From positions 1-36,432 of the forward strand of contig JACQVW010000323.1 in assembly GCA_016209535.1 (NCBI GenBank): a DNA stretch of 36,432 bases, given 5' to 3'. The notes beneath the pieces are model-generated. The model was not told where the DNA came from. It ran no database searches and saw only the letters and a list, made by a program, of their open reading frames with translations. The translations under genes and the position numbers were made by a program. Position 1 is the stretch's first letter, and the number at the start of each line of letters is the position of its first letter. Of the stretch, positions 9,092 through 16,395 are shown in pieces. This DNA is from Planctomycetota bacterium (GTDB lineage: Bacteria > Planctomycetota > UBA8108 > SXIK01).

Positions 9092-10744
9092 TCACGAGCA
9101 CGGCGCGAAGGCCGCGCAGTCGATCAGGTCCGCCGTCGGATCGGCGCCGCAATCGGAGGGTCCGGGGGAGGGCGGCGCCGGGCCTCCGAGGAATAGCCAC
9201 ACGAGGATGTGGACGGCGTCCGAGAGGTCAAGGCTCCCATCGTCGTTCGAGTCGGCGGCATCCGTGCAGCTCGGGCACTCCTTCCCGAGGAACAGGCACC
9301 CGAGGACGAACACGGCATCCGAGAGGTCGAACCCGCCGCTTGAGTTCGCGTCCCCGCGGCGGAACAGGATCGCGCCGGCGGAGATCTTCAGGATGGCGAT
9401 ATCGGAGGAGTTGCCCTCCCCGCCGCTCGCGGCCGCCACGAACACGTTCCCCGAGGCGTCGGCGGCCAGCCCGGAGGCCCCGTCCAGGTCGTTTCCAGGG
9501 CCGTCGTAGCGCATTTCCCGCAGCACGGCGCCTTCGGGAGAGTACTCGAGCACGATGACGTCCAGGTTGCTGCCGGCGCCCGTGCTGGACCCCGCCGCGT
9601 GGATGTTGCCGAGACCATCCAGGGCGAGGAACGAGGCCTCATCCAGATCGTTCCCCGATCCGTCGTAGCGCGCCTGCCAGAGGAGCTCTCCGGCGGTGGA
9701 GTACTTGAGCGTCGTGAGATCGCCGGAGGTGCCGCGGCCGGCGCTCGAGCCGGTGACGTACACGCCATCGAGCCCATCGACCGCGAGGGCGGCCGCCTCA
9801 TCCCAATCGTTTCCCGGTCCGTCGTAGCGGGCTTCCCAGAGGAGATCTCCCGCCGGAGAGTACTTCAGGGTCGCGTAGTCTCCCGACGTGCCGGCGCCCC
9901 TGCTGAAGCCCGTCACGTAGACGTTGTCCGCTGCGTCGGCCGCCAGGGCGGCAGGCCAGTCCTCGGAGCCGCCCGGCCCATCGTAACGCGCCTCCCAGAG
10001 GAGGTCGCCCGACGGCGAGTACTTCAGGGTCACGAAGTCGTGGGTGACGCCGTCCGCGCTCGAGTAGCCCGTGACGAGGACATTCCCGGAGCCATCGATC
10101 GCGAGCGCCCTGGCGATGTCATTGCCGCCGCGTGGGCCATCGTAGCGCCGTTCCCAGAGGGGCGTCCCGTCCGAGGAGTACTTGAGGATCACGATGTCGT
10201 GCAGCGTGGCGGGGTGGTAGCTCAGCCCCGCCACGAGGACGCTGCCGTCGCCGTCGATGGCGAGGGCCGCCGGCTCGTCCCACCCGCCCCCGGGGCCATC
10301 GTAGCTCTGCTCCCAGAGGAGATCTCCCGCGCGCGAGTAGCAAAACGTGACGAGGTCCGTCGAGGAGACCCCGGTGACCACTCCCGTCACGTAGAGCCTC
10401 GACGGCGCACCAAGCCGCAGGGCGACCGCGCGGTCGGCCTCGTTCGCGGGGCCGTCGTGGCGGCGCTCCCAGAGGAGCACGCCCGTGCTCGAGTACTTGA
10501 TCGTGACGAGATCGCTGTCCGTGCCCGTTCCCCCGCTGGATCCGGCCACGTACAGGCTCCCATCGCCGTCAAGCGCGAGGGAGACGGGCGCATCGTCCGC
10601 ACTGGCCGGGCCGTCGTAGCGAGCGACCCAGGCCGGTCCCTGGGAGGCGGCCGGGCTCAGGCCGATCAGGCCGATAGGGAGGGCTGACAGGAAGGCGAAG
10701 GGCGACGCTGGGCTCGGGAAGGCTCTTGAGCTTCGTGGGGTCAT
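9092..10744 (-). CDS. Exported SBBP-repeat beta-propeller with dockerin-like tail
   Basis: This 550-residue protein starts at ATG 10744 with AGGAGG just upstream. A signal peptide (FAFLSALPIGLIGLSPAASQ) is followed by eight tandem units of about 51-54 residues. Each begins near '(A/R)RYDGPGNDxDEA' and runs through 'ALAxDGxGNVYVTGxSxG' and 'DxxTLKYSxxGxLLW', the SBBP (beta-propeller repeat, PF06739) pattern. After the last unit there is a dockerin-like pair from about residue 461: RGDANSSGGFDLSDAVFVLG and DSNDDGSLDLSDAVHILVWL. Acidic turns may bind calcium. It is probably extracellular. It lies 44 bp downstream of the caspase-like gene on the same strand and may be cotranscribed. Unit number is even and unit similarity is high, suggesting recent internal duplication. 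Confidence 0.92.
   Translation of the reverse strand: MTPRSSRAFPSPASPFAFLSALPIGLIGLSPAASQGPAWVARYDGPASADDAPVSLALDGDGSLYVAGSSGGTGTDSDLVTIKYSSTGVLLWERRHDGPANEADRAVALRLGAPSRLYVTGVVTGVSSTDLVTFCYSRAGDLLWEQSYDGPGGGWDEPAALAIDGDGSVLVAGLSYHPATLHDIVILKYSSDGTPLWERRYDGPRGGNDIARALAIDGSGNVLVTGYSSADGVTHDFVTLKYSPSGDLLWEARYDGPGGSEDWPAALAADAADNVYVTGFSRGAGTSGDYATLKYSPAGDLLWEARYDGPGNDWDEAAALAVDGLDGVYVTGSSAGRGTSGDLTTLKYSTAGELLWQARYDGSGNDLDEASFLALDGLGNIHAAGSSTGAGSNLDVIVLEYSPEGAVLREMRYDGPGNDLDGASGLAADASGNVFVAAASGGEGNSSDIAILKISAGAILFRRGDANSSGGFDLSDAVFVLGCLFLGKECPSCTDAADSNDDGSLDLSDAVHILVWLFLGGPAPPSPGPSDCGADPTADLIDCAAFAPCS
9499..10626 (-). repeat. Eight tandem coding repeats (about 153-162 bp each)
   Basis: The codons for the RYDGP-type motif recur eight times, from about 10626 down to 9499, at roughly 153-162 bp spacing. 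The DNA is similar enough between units to be a recombination or assembly hotspot. Confidence 0.85.
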
Positions 10745-10788
10745 GGGACCTCCTGGCGGAGCCAGGGTCTGGAGACTCGTTCTACCGA

Positions 10789-12810
10789 CTAGGGCCGCGA
10801 CAGGTCATGGGGGGGATGAGGCCAGTGGTGCTTGGTTTCCCAGATGTAAGGATTCCGGCCGATGATCTGGCCAGGGAGACTCGCATAGAGGGTGTAGTGG
10901 AAGCTGTACACTCTCCCGCACACGAGCTTATCCGTCCAGTTCGCGCTGTAGGTGTTGCAGCCCAGGAAGACCATCTCGCGCAGGAAGGGATGCTGAAAGC
11001 ACTCCCAGGCTGTGCGGCTCGCGAAGCCGAAGATTTCGGAGTCCAGCACGTTCTCATCCGGTGACGATTCTGCAAGGAAGATGCGCCCCTCGGCTCCATG
11101 TCCCGTGATCCACAAGGCCTGGTAGCAGGATGTCCCGATGGCGCTCTTGACGGCGCCGATCGTCGCGGTCGGGTTGTGCTCGACCTCGTAACCGGCGGCC
11201 TCGTACTTCTCCTTCGCTTTCTCCGCCGCCCGCTCGAGATCGATGATCCTCCCCGTCCAGTGGGACGCATCGCCGATCCCGACGAAGGCCTTGGGCCTCT
11301 TCGCCTTGAAGATGCGCTTCTCCTCGCTGGTGACCTGGGGATCGGAGAGCTGCGTCCCGCTGTCGGTCAGCTTGCAGGAGACGTCCGCGTCCTTGGACCG
11401 CGACCGCCAGAACGCGACCACAGGGCCCTTGTTCCCGAGCGGGAAGGCGCCGCCTCCGCTCGAGGAGCTCCACTCGTAGCGGATCGGGTCGCCCGTGGGG
11501 AACTTCCTTGCGTCGGCGGAGCAGAAGCTCAGGGGCTCCACGCACCGGAGGTCCATCTCGTCCTGATCGGCTCCCTCGACCGAGAGGAGCGTCAGGTAGT
11601 TCGGGCACAGGTCCGGGGCGTCGAGGAACGAGACCGGGGAGCTGACGATGGGCGTGAGGTAGTCCCCGAAGATCTCCGGCAGACAGGCCCCAAGCTGCAC
11701 CTCGGGCACCTCCTCGTCCCCCGGCAAGAGGCCCTCGGTGGTCGCCACCGAAACCTTGATCCAGCCAGGGATCTCGGAGCAGTCCTTCTTCATGTTGAAG
11801 GTGATCGACAGGCCCAGGATCGGGTCATCGGCGGCCTTGAGGGAGGAGGCATCGTTTGCGATCTCGAGGACGACCGTGGCGGACTGCGTGGGGTCCGGCT
11901 CCTTCCAGCCGCACAGCGGGATCTGGTAGAGGACCATGTTGCGCTCGCTGTTTTCGCTCTGGATGAGCCTGCCGGGATCTTCATCGAGGAGCCTCCAGTC
12001 GTACCTCACCTTGTCCGCATAGGGGCCCCACTTCTTCGTGTAGACACTCTTCCCCTCGCTGCAGTCAGCGCACTTGTGAAGCAAGAAGTCGAGGTCCTCG
12101 GCGTAGGCGGAGACCGCGATGACGTCGCCTGGACGCATCTTCGTCAGCTTGAAGCCCTCCGGCCAGTAATCGAGCCCGCTCACGAGCTGGATCGCGGGGC
12201 CGCGGCGCCACTCGTACTCGAGGACGCAGCTATCGCGTGGGGGCGGGACGTCGGTCACGGAACAGGTGACGTCGGTCCACGCGGGCCTGAAGGAGTGGCC
12301 CAACTCGGTGGTGAAGGTCGGAACGCCAGCGATCGTGCCGAGATCATCGACGTCCTCGACGCGGATGTCGCCGGGGTTGTCGATGGTGACGACGATGGTC
12401 GCCAGGAGCCCATCGCCCGTGACCCCCTCCCGTACGGTCGAGCCGCTGAAGACGATCGTGAACGGCGGGGCCGCCGGGTCCGGGTCAGGCTCCTCGGTGA
12501 CGTCCAAGCGCTCGAAGCCGGCGACGGCGGAGCCCTCGAAGGCCCTTCTGACGCTCGAGTCCACGGAAACTATGTTGTCCCCCCTGAGGGTCACGGGCAG
12601 CTTGAAGCCCGCGATTCGATTCCTGCCGGTGTTGTCGCTCTGGAGCCGAAGCTGAAAGGTCACCTCGGACGTGCCGGAACCCGGGTAGGTGTTCTTCCCG
12701 CAGACGACGGACGCCGAGTCGGGCTCGCCTTCAGGATCCACCCTGCCAGGGAGCGCCACCGGGGTCCCGAGAGCGACGCAAATCGCCGCCAGAGCTGTCT
12801 TTTTGCACAT
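10789..12810 (-). CDS. Exported protein with C-terminal caspase-like domain
   Basis: This 673-residue protein starts at ATG 12810, preceded by GGAGGAGG. The N-terminus is a signal peptide (MCKKTALAAICVALGTPVAL). The first third looks like a beta-sandwich, cohesin-like region (VTFQLRLQSDNTGRNRIAGF, then DGLLATIVVTIDNPG), followed by Cys-containing beta-rich segments. The C-terminal 130 residues contain a helical run (DLERAAEKAKEKYEAAGYEV), then ALWITGHGAEGRIFLAE with His571, and EMVFLGCNTYSANW with Cys618. A hydrophobic strand ending HG, then a second ending GC 47 residues later, is the usual arrangement of the His/Cys pair in caspase-like (clan CD) folds. Proteolysis is therefore possible but untested; specificity cannot be read. 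The protein lacks the dockerin tail of its neighbours. Confidence 0.82.
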   Translation of the reverse strand: MCKKTALAAICVALGTPVALPGRVDPEGEPDSASVVCGKNTYPGSGTSEVTFQLRLQSDNTGRNRIAGFKLPVTLRGDNIVSVDSSVRRAFEGSAVAGFERLDVTEEPDPDPAAPPFTIVFSGSTVREGVTGDGLLATIVVTIDNPGDIRVEDVDDLGTIAGVPTFTTELGHSFRPAWTDVTCSVTDVPPPRDSCVLEYEWRRGPAIQLVSGLDYWPEGFKLTKMRPGDVIAVSAYAEDLDFLLHKCADCSEGKSVYTKKWGPYADKVRYDWRLLDEDPGRLIQSENSERNMVLYQIPLCGWKEPDPTQSATVVLEIANDASSLKAADDPILGLSITFNMKKDCSEIPGWIKVSVATTEGLLPGDEEVPEVQLGACLPEIFGDYLTPIVSSPVSFLDAPDLCPNYLTLLSVEGADQDEMDLRCVEPLSFCSADARKFPTGDPIRYEWSSSSGGGAFPLGNKGPVVAFWRSRSKDADVSCKLTDSGTQLSDPQVTSEEKRIFKAKRPKAFVGIGDASHWTGRIIDLERAAEKAKEKYEAAGYEVEHNPTATIGAVKSAIGTSCYQALWITGHGAEGRIFLAESSPDENVLDSEIFGFASRTAWECFQHPFLREMVFLGCNTYSANWTDKLVCGRVYSFHYTLYASLPGQIIGRNPYIWETKHHWPHPPHDLSRP

Positions 12811-13012
12811 GGCCTCCTCCAGGACGCCGGGCGGACTGTGGAGCTGCCGCCAGGAAGAATCGACTACGATGTCAACTACGGTGATGCAGAATCCAACCGG
12901 CGCGGTCCGAGACAATTTCGAGCGTCGGCGTGGTTCAAATCAGGCTCCATTCGGCTAACAGGTAAGAGCTCAGCAGGGGCAGTTTGGTAGGGGCAGTATC
13001 GTGGGAATGAAC
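12811..13012. other. Upstream region of the caspase-like gene, no gene seen
   Basis: Apart from the ribosome site at about 12815-12825 (minus strand), this stretch contains a TTGACA on the minus strand (12875-12870) without a good -10 at the right spacing. Its base composition is less GC-rich than the coding regions. No convincing gene. Confidence 0.4.
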
Positions 13013-13053
13013 GCGTGGTTCATAGCCGGGTGTAACCCGGCGGTGAACCACGC
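13013..13053. repeat. Strong two-tier inverted repeat (possible REP/MITE-like element)
   Basis: Outer arms GCGTGGTTCA (13013-13022) and TGAACCACGC (13044-13053) are perfectly complementary. Inside them CCGGGT (13026-13031) pairs with ACCCGG (13035-13040) around GTA. The 3-base side pieces (TAG and CGG) form an internal bulge. Just beyond, TCATGAAC occurs twice (from 13061 and 13089). There is no T-tract. It sits between the caspase-like gene and a pseudogene and may be an extragenic palindromic element. Confidence 0.8.
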
Positions 13054-13143
13054 CCGAGCGTCATGAACACCCGCGCGGTTTCCTGCGTCATGAACCGCCG
13101 GGCGTTGCCCGGCCCGGGTGGTGCCCGGTCAAAGGAGGGATCG

Positions 13144-13270
13144 ATGCTCTTCGACGCGAGGTTGCGGCTCCCGTGGACCTCCCTTCTGAGCCTCCTGACC
13201 GCGGTCCTGGCCTCGGAAAGGCTCTCCCGGCGACCTCGGGTGCGCTGCCTACGAAAGCTGTGGGGGATGA
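13144..13270 (+). pseudogene. Collapsed paralogue of the 8082-8891 dockerin-like gene
   Basis: The region has its own AAAGGAGG and an ATG followed by MLFDARLRLPWTSLLSLLTA, nearly the same signal peptide as the gene at 8082. After about 26 codons the DNA jumps straight to the equivalent of that gene's 3' end (GGCGACCTCGGGTGCGCTGC, to the TGA at 13268-13270). About 680 bp of middle are missing and the join is out of frame, so no functional product is expected. GGCT occurs at both deletion ends in the intact copy, so slippage or recombination between short repeats is possible. Confidence 0.82.
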
Positions 13271-13563
13271 CAGGCATGACAGGGCTCTCGACCTTGCCGG
13301 GACTGCGCGATCGGCGCGAGAGCCGGGGGCGCCGCCCCGTTCTCGCCCAGGAACCGCTGCGCGGTCTTCTCCCAGCTTCCGATGGTGAAGAAGAAGCCGT
13401 CGTAGAGGGGCTTCACATCTCGGGCGTGGTCGTTGAGGTAGGGGTTCGGCTGGACCGAGTAGCAGATCCTGGCCGGGCCGCTCTCGCCGCGGGCCGAGGC
13501 GGCGAGGAGGCTCGTGGCCAGGAGGTGCCCGACGCATATCGCGTGGAACGTCGAAGTGCGCAT
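13249..13563 (-). pseudogene. Truncated exported protein, N-terminus only
   Basis: From ATG 13563 the peptide begins with a convincing signal sequence (MRTSTFHAICVGHLLATSLL then AASARGE). A coding-like segment follows: ARICYSVQPNPYLNDHARDV, then KPLYDGFFFTIGSWEKTAQR and FLGENGAAPP. After about residue 78 (near 13330) the reading enters DNA belonging to the flank of the pseudogene at 13144-13270, read antisense, and ends at 13249. The intact protein was presumably much longer; the opening resembles exported glycosidase-like proteins of Planctomycetota only in style, so no function is assigned. The two relics meet tail to tail. Confidence 0.55.
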
Positions 13564-13714
13564 GCTTCACCCGTGGAGATCGTGTGGGGACGAGGATGGC
13601 CGGGATCGTGTGGGGCGTAAAGGCATATCCGGGAGCAGGTATGAGGGCGACCTCGTGACGGCGGTCACTGCCCCGCCGCGCCGATGCAATAGAAGCATGG
13701 GTGGGAGGTGATCC

Positions 13715-14488
13715 ATGAGCCCCGAGACGAAGAGCGTCATCGTCGAGGTGAAGGACGGCGTGGTCCGAGTCGTCCTGAACAAGCCGCCCCTCAACGTCCT
13801 CGACATCCCCACGATGCGCGAGCTCCGCGCCGCCATCGACGGCCTCGCGCGCCGGGGCGACGTCAAGGTCGTGGTCGTGGACCACGAGGGCAAGGCCTTC
13901 TCGGCCGGCGTGGACATCAAGGACCACACTCCGGACAAGGTGGAGGAGATGCTCGAGGTCTTCCACGGCATCTTCCGCGCCCTGGAGGCCCTCGAGCCGC
14001 CCACGGTGGCCGTGGTCCGTGGGGCGGCCCTCGGCGGCGGCTGCGAGCTCGCGACCTTCTGCGACCTGGTCGTCGCATCCGAGGACGCCAAGCTCGGCCA
14101 GCCCGAGGTGAAGGTGGGCGTCTTCCCGCCCGTCGCGGCCGTCGTGCTGCCCCGCCTCCTGGGCCGGAGCCGCGCGCTCGAGATGATTCTCACGGGGGAC
14201 CCGGTGGACGCGATGGAGGCCGACCGGATCGGCCTCGTGAGCAAGGTCTTCCCCGCCGAGGGCTTCCGCGAGAAGGCGGACGCGTGGATCGGCCGGCTCG
14301 CGTCCCTGAGCGCGCCGGTCCTGCGGCTCGCGAAGCGAGCCGTGGTCCGAGGGGCGAGCGGCGGCTTCGGCGAGGCGCTCGCCGCCGTGGAGAGGATCTA
14401 CCTCGACGAGCTCATGCGGACCGAGGACGCCCGCGAGGGGCTCGACGCCTTCCTCGAGAAGCGAAGGCCCCAGTGGCGGGGGAAGTAG
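13715..14488 (+). CDS. Enoyl-CoA hydratase/isomerase family, dienoyl-CoA-hydratase-like
   Basis: This 257-residue crotonase-family protein starts at ATG 13715 with GGGAGGTG upstream. The sequence has PPLNVLDIPTMRELRAAI, the first oxyanion-hole segment GKAFSAGVDIKDHTPDK, the second at VRGAALGGGCELATFCDLVV, and KLGQPEVKVGVFPPVAAVVL. The combination NVLDI..M, FSAGVD.KDHTPD, FHGIFRALE and GQPEVKVGVFPP strongly recalls cyclohexa-1,5-dienecarbonyl-CoA hydratase (Dch) of anaerobic benzoyl-CoA degradation. General enoyl-CoA hydratases usually have an active-site Glu followed by a different 'PE' context; here the Glu lies in GQPEVKVG. No other benzoyl-CoA pathway gene is visible in the window, so the substrate may differ. 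Length is normal for the family. Confidence 0.92.
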   Translation: MSPETKSVIVEVKDGVVRVVLNKPPLNVLDIPTMRELRAAIDGLARRGDVKVVVVDHEGKAFSAGVDIKDHTPDKVEEMLEVFHGIFRALEALEPPTVAVVRGAALGGGCELATFCDLVVASEDAKLGQPEVKVGVFPPVAAVVLPRLLGRSRALEMILTGDPVDAMEADRIGLVSKVFPAEGFREKADAWIGRLASLSAPVLRLAKRAVVRGASGGFGEALAAVERIYLDELMRTEDAREGLDAFLEKRRPQWRGK

Positions 14489-14552
14489 GAGGGTCGCGGG
14501 CTGGACTTCTCCGCGCCGCCGCGTTCCTCACCAGCCATGCCGACGCAATAGC

Positions 14553-14867
14553 TCACCGTCGTCTGCGGCGCGGTGGTCTCAGAGGGCGCCTCGCCCCATG
14601 GCGTACGTGGGCCACGTGCACTGCTGTGGCCTCGACGGTGAACAGGATGCGGTAATTGCCGTAGAGGAGCTGCCGGATCTCGCGACCGAACGTCCGGCTC
14701 TCTGGAGCCAGTGGACAGCGCTCGGGCATCTCTGCCATCGACTGCATCGCATCGATGCGGCCGTTGTACCATGCAGCGGCTGCCTGGGGAGCACACTTAG
14801 CGATCCAGGCATAGGCCTCTTCGATCTCGGCCTCCACGGAAGGGCCGAGGATGATGTCGAAGGTCAT
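14553..14867 (-). CDS. ParE/RelE-family toxin
   Basis: This 104-residue protein starts at the ATG at 14867, overlapping the antitoxin stop by 4 bp. It begins TFDIILGPSVEAEIEEAYAW with the typical N-terminal beta strand and helical hairpin, has AWYNGRIDAMQSMAEMPERC, then REIRQLLYGNYRILFTVEA and HVAHVRHGARRPL. The order 'R.l.yg.YRilF.V....v.v..vrHg.R' is characteristic of the ParE/RelE fold. ParE members target DNA gyrase and RelE members cut mRNA on ribosomes; which applies is not clear. The C-terminal RRPLRPPRRRRR is unusually basic. It forms a type II toxin-antitoxin pair with the upstream gene, where autorepression by the complex is usual. Confidence 0.9.
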   Translation of the reverse strand: MTFDIILGPSVEAEIEEAYAWIAKCAPQAAAAWYNGRIDAMQSMAEMPERCPLAPESRTFGREIRQLLYGNYRILFTVEATAVHVAHVRHGARRPLRPPRRRRR

Positions 14868-15157
14868 GCCTCAGCCGGGATCTTGTGTTTCCTTCGCATC
14901 CTGGCATCGAACGCGGCCAGGGAACGCCCCTTGCCCTTCTCGATTTCCCGAAGCCCCCGGCGGATGCCCACGATGGCCTCGGCGCGGTCCAGGACGTCCA
15001 GCAGCCTCTGGTAGGACACCGCGTCCTGGACGACCACCTCCGCCCTGCCGTTCACGGTGAGGACCTCCGGCAGCCCGGCCTTCTTGAGGCGCTTGAGGTG
15101 CCGCTTGTAGTTGCGGAGGAAGTCGGTGAGCGGGTGGATGCTACTCAGATGGACCAT
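14864..15157 (-). CDS. Phd/YefM-family antitoxin
   Basis: This 97-residue protein starts at ATG 15157, with GGAGA about 13 bp upstream. It carries the Phd/YefM DNA-binding pattern near the N-terminus: IHPLTDFLRNYKRHLKRLKK, then PEVLTVNGRAEVVVQDAVSY and QRLLDVLDRAE. The C-terminal part (IRRGLREIEKGKGRSLAAFD onward) is the flexible tail that usually wraps around the toxin. The first gene of a two-gene operon with ParE/RelE 4 bp overlapped; the antitoxin-first order is typical. The AT-rich leader between 15158 and 15190 contains TTATCT, a plausible promoter -10 on this strand. Confidence 0.88.
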   Translation of the reverse strand: MVHLSSIHPLTDFLRNYKRHLKRLKKAGLPEVLTVNGRAEVVVQDAVSYQRLLDVLDRAEAIVGIRRGLREIEKGKGRSLAAFDARMRRKHKIPAEA

Positions 15158-15190
15158 ACCTGATTCTCCAAGATAAAGCAGATTTAACCA
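15158..15190 (-). promoter_or_regulatory. AT-rich leader of the toxin-antitoxin operon
   Basis: This is one of the few AT-rich stretches in the region. On the minus strand it reads GGTTAAATC, then TTTATCTT, then GGAGAATC before the ATG at 15157. TTATCT is a possible -10. An operator for the antitoxin would be expected here, but no clear palindrome is seen. Confidence 0.4.
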
Positions 15191-15214
15191 TGCTCTCCTG
15201 GACCAGCCTCGGAG

Positions 15215-16375
15215 TCAATACAGCTCCACCCCCGCGAGGTAGTGGGTGCCGCGCTTCGCGCCGCGGCGGATCAGGTAGCGGCGACTGCAGAGCTGCTTCA
15301 GCTCCCGGGTGGCGGCCTCTGCCGGCACCGAGAAGAGCCGGCGGTACTGGGCGTTGGCGAGGGTGTCCTCCTGAAGGAAGTGCTTCTTCAGAGCCGCCAG
15401 CCGGTCCTCGATCTGGCCCGAGGCTGCGCGACCGGCATCCGGCTGGACGTCGGGCCGGGCGGCCTGGCGAGCCCCGGCTCGCGGCGCGGCCTCGCGCCCG
15501 GCAGGGGCCCTCGCTTCGGGCCGGGCGGCCTGGCCGGCCTCGGCTCGCGCAGGGACCTGGCGCCTGGAAGGGGCCTTCCCGCCGGACAGGGCGGCCCGGC
15601 GGGCCGCCGCTCGCGCTGCGGCCGGCGCAGCCGGCTGCAGCGGCGCGGCGCCGCCGTCCGTGTCCAGCTCGATCCCGAACACGCGCGAGATCTCCTCCTC
15701 CTCGAGGGCCGGCGAACCCGGAGCGTCGCCGCCGAGGGTCGCGGCTTGGACGGCCTCGCTCACGAGCTCCGCGGGGTCCACGCCCCTCAGGAGGAAGAGG
15801 AGCTCCGGCCGCGCGTCGAGCCTCGCCCCCACGCCGTAGAGCACGGCCGCGACGTGCTTGCACATGTCCGCCCAGTCGGGGCACGAGCAGTCCAGGTCGA
15901 TCTCATCGGGCGCCGGGAAGAGGCCGCTCTCCTTCGCAGTCAAGACGCCCATGACCCCTTCCGAGAGCCTGCCCTGGAGGAGCTCCACGACCGAGTCGAT
16001 CCGGCCCGCGCAGGCCTTCTTCACGCCCTCCCAGTGGGCTTTTCGCGCCGCGGCGAAACCGATCTTCACCTTGTAGAGCTCGGAGCCGCTCACGAGGGCG
16101 TCCACGCGGCCCTCGGCGATCTGGAGGTCCATGACGGAGCCGTTCCGGACGTAGGTGCGGCCGCGCGGGAGCCGGTTCTCGAAGTCGCTGTAGCGCTCGA
16201 GGTTCTCGCACCAGGCCTTGCCCCAGAAGGTGGTCGCGATGGTGCGGCCCTCGATCCTCACCGGGTCCACCTTGTGACCCTTCTTCCTGAGCTTCGCCGC
16301 CTCGCGCGCCGCCCGCGACCGCCTCTCGGCGACCGAGACGTAGGGCCGCCACTGGAAGTCTCGCCACCCGGCCAT
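15215..16375 (-). CDS. SWIM zinc-finger protein, SNF2-helicase partner
   Basis: This 386-residue protein starts at ATG 16375 with GGAGGA upstream. The N-terminal domain is typical of SWIM proteins found beside SNF2 helicases: YVSVAERRSRAAREAAKLRK, then TIATTFWGKAWCENLERYSD, and RLPRGRTYVRNGSVMDLQIA. The zinc finger is DCSCPDWADMCKHVAAVLYG (CxC...CxH). After about residue 245 comes a long Ala/Arg/Pro linker, which looks recently expanded and low-complexity. The C-terminal 70 residues (EDTLANAQYRRLFSVPAEAA, then LCSRRYLIRRGAKRGTHYL) look like a winged-helix DNA-binding domain. SWIM proteins are thought to bind nucleic acids with the helicase. The partner helicase lies just upstream (20 bp) but is decayed, so this gene may be orphaned. 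Confidence 0.92.
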   Translation of the reverse strand: MAGWRDFQWRPYVSVAERRSRAAREAAKLRKKGHKVDPVRIEGRTIATTFWGKAWCENLERYSDFENRLPRGRTYVRNGSVMDLQIAEGRVDALVSGSELYKVKIGFAAARKAHWEGVKKACAGRIDSVVELLQGRLSEGVMGVLTAKESGLFPAPDEIDLDCSCPDWADMCKHVAAVLYGVGARLDARPELLFLLRGVDPAELVSEAVQAATLGGDAPGSPALEEEEISRVFGIELDTDGGAAPLQPAAPAAARAAARRAALSGGKAPSRRQVPARAEAGQAARPEARAPAGREAAPRAGARQAARPDVQPDAGRAASGQIEDRLAALKKHFLQEDTLANAQYRRLFSVPAEAATRELKQLCSRRYLIRRGAKRGTHYLAGVELY

Positions 16376-16395
16376 GAGCAGGTTCCTCCACCAAG

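Noticed and set aside
11098-12990. 630-codon plus-strand open frame opposite the caspase-like gene
   Set aside because: Antisense shadow; the minus-strand gene has signal peptide, strong ribosome site and domain motifs.
13567-14244. 225-codon minus-strand frame opposite the Dch-like gene
   Set aside because: Antisense shadow of a clear crotonase-family gene with its own ribosome site.
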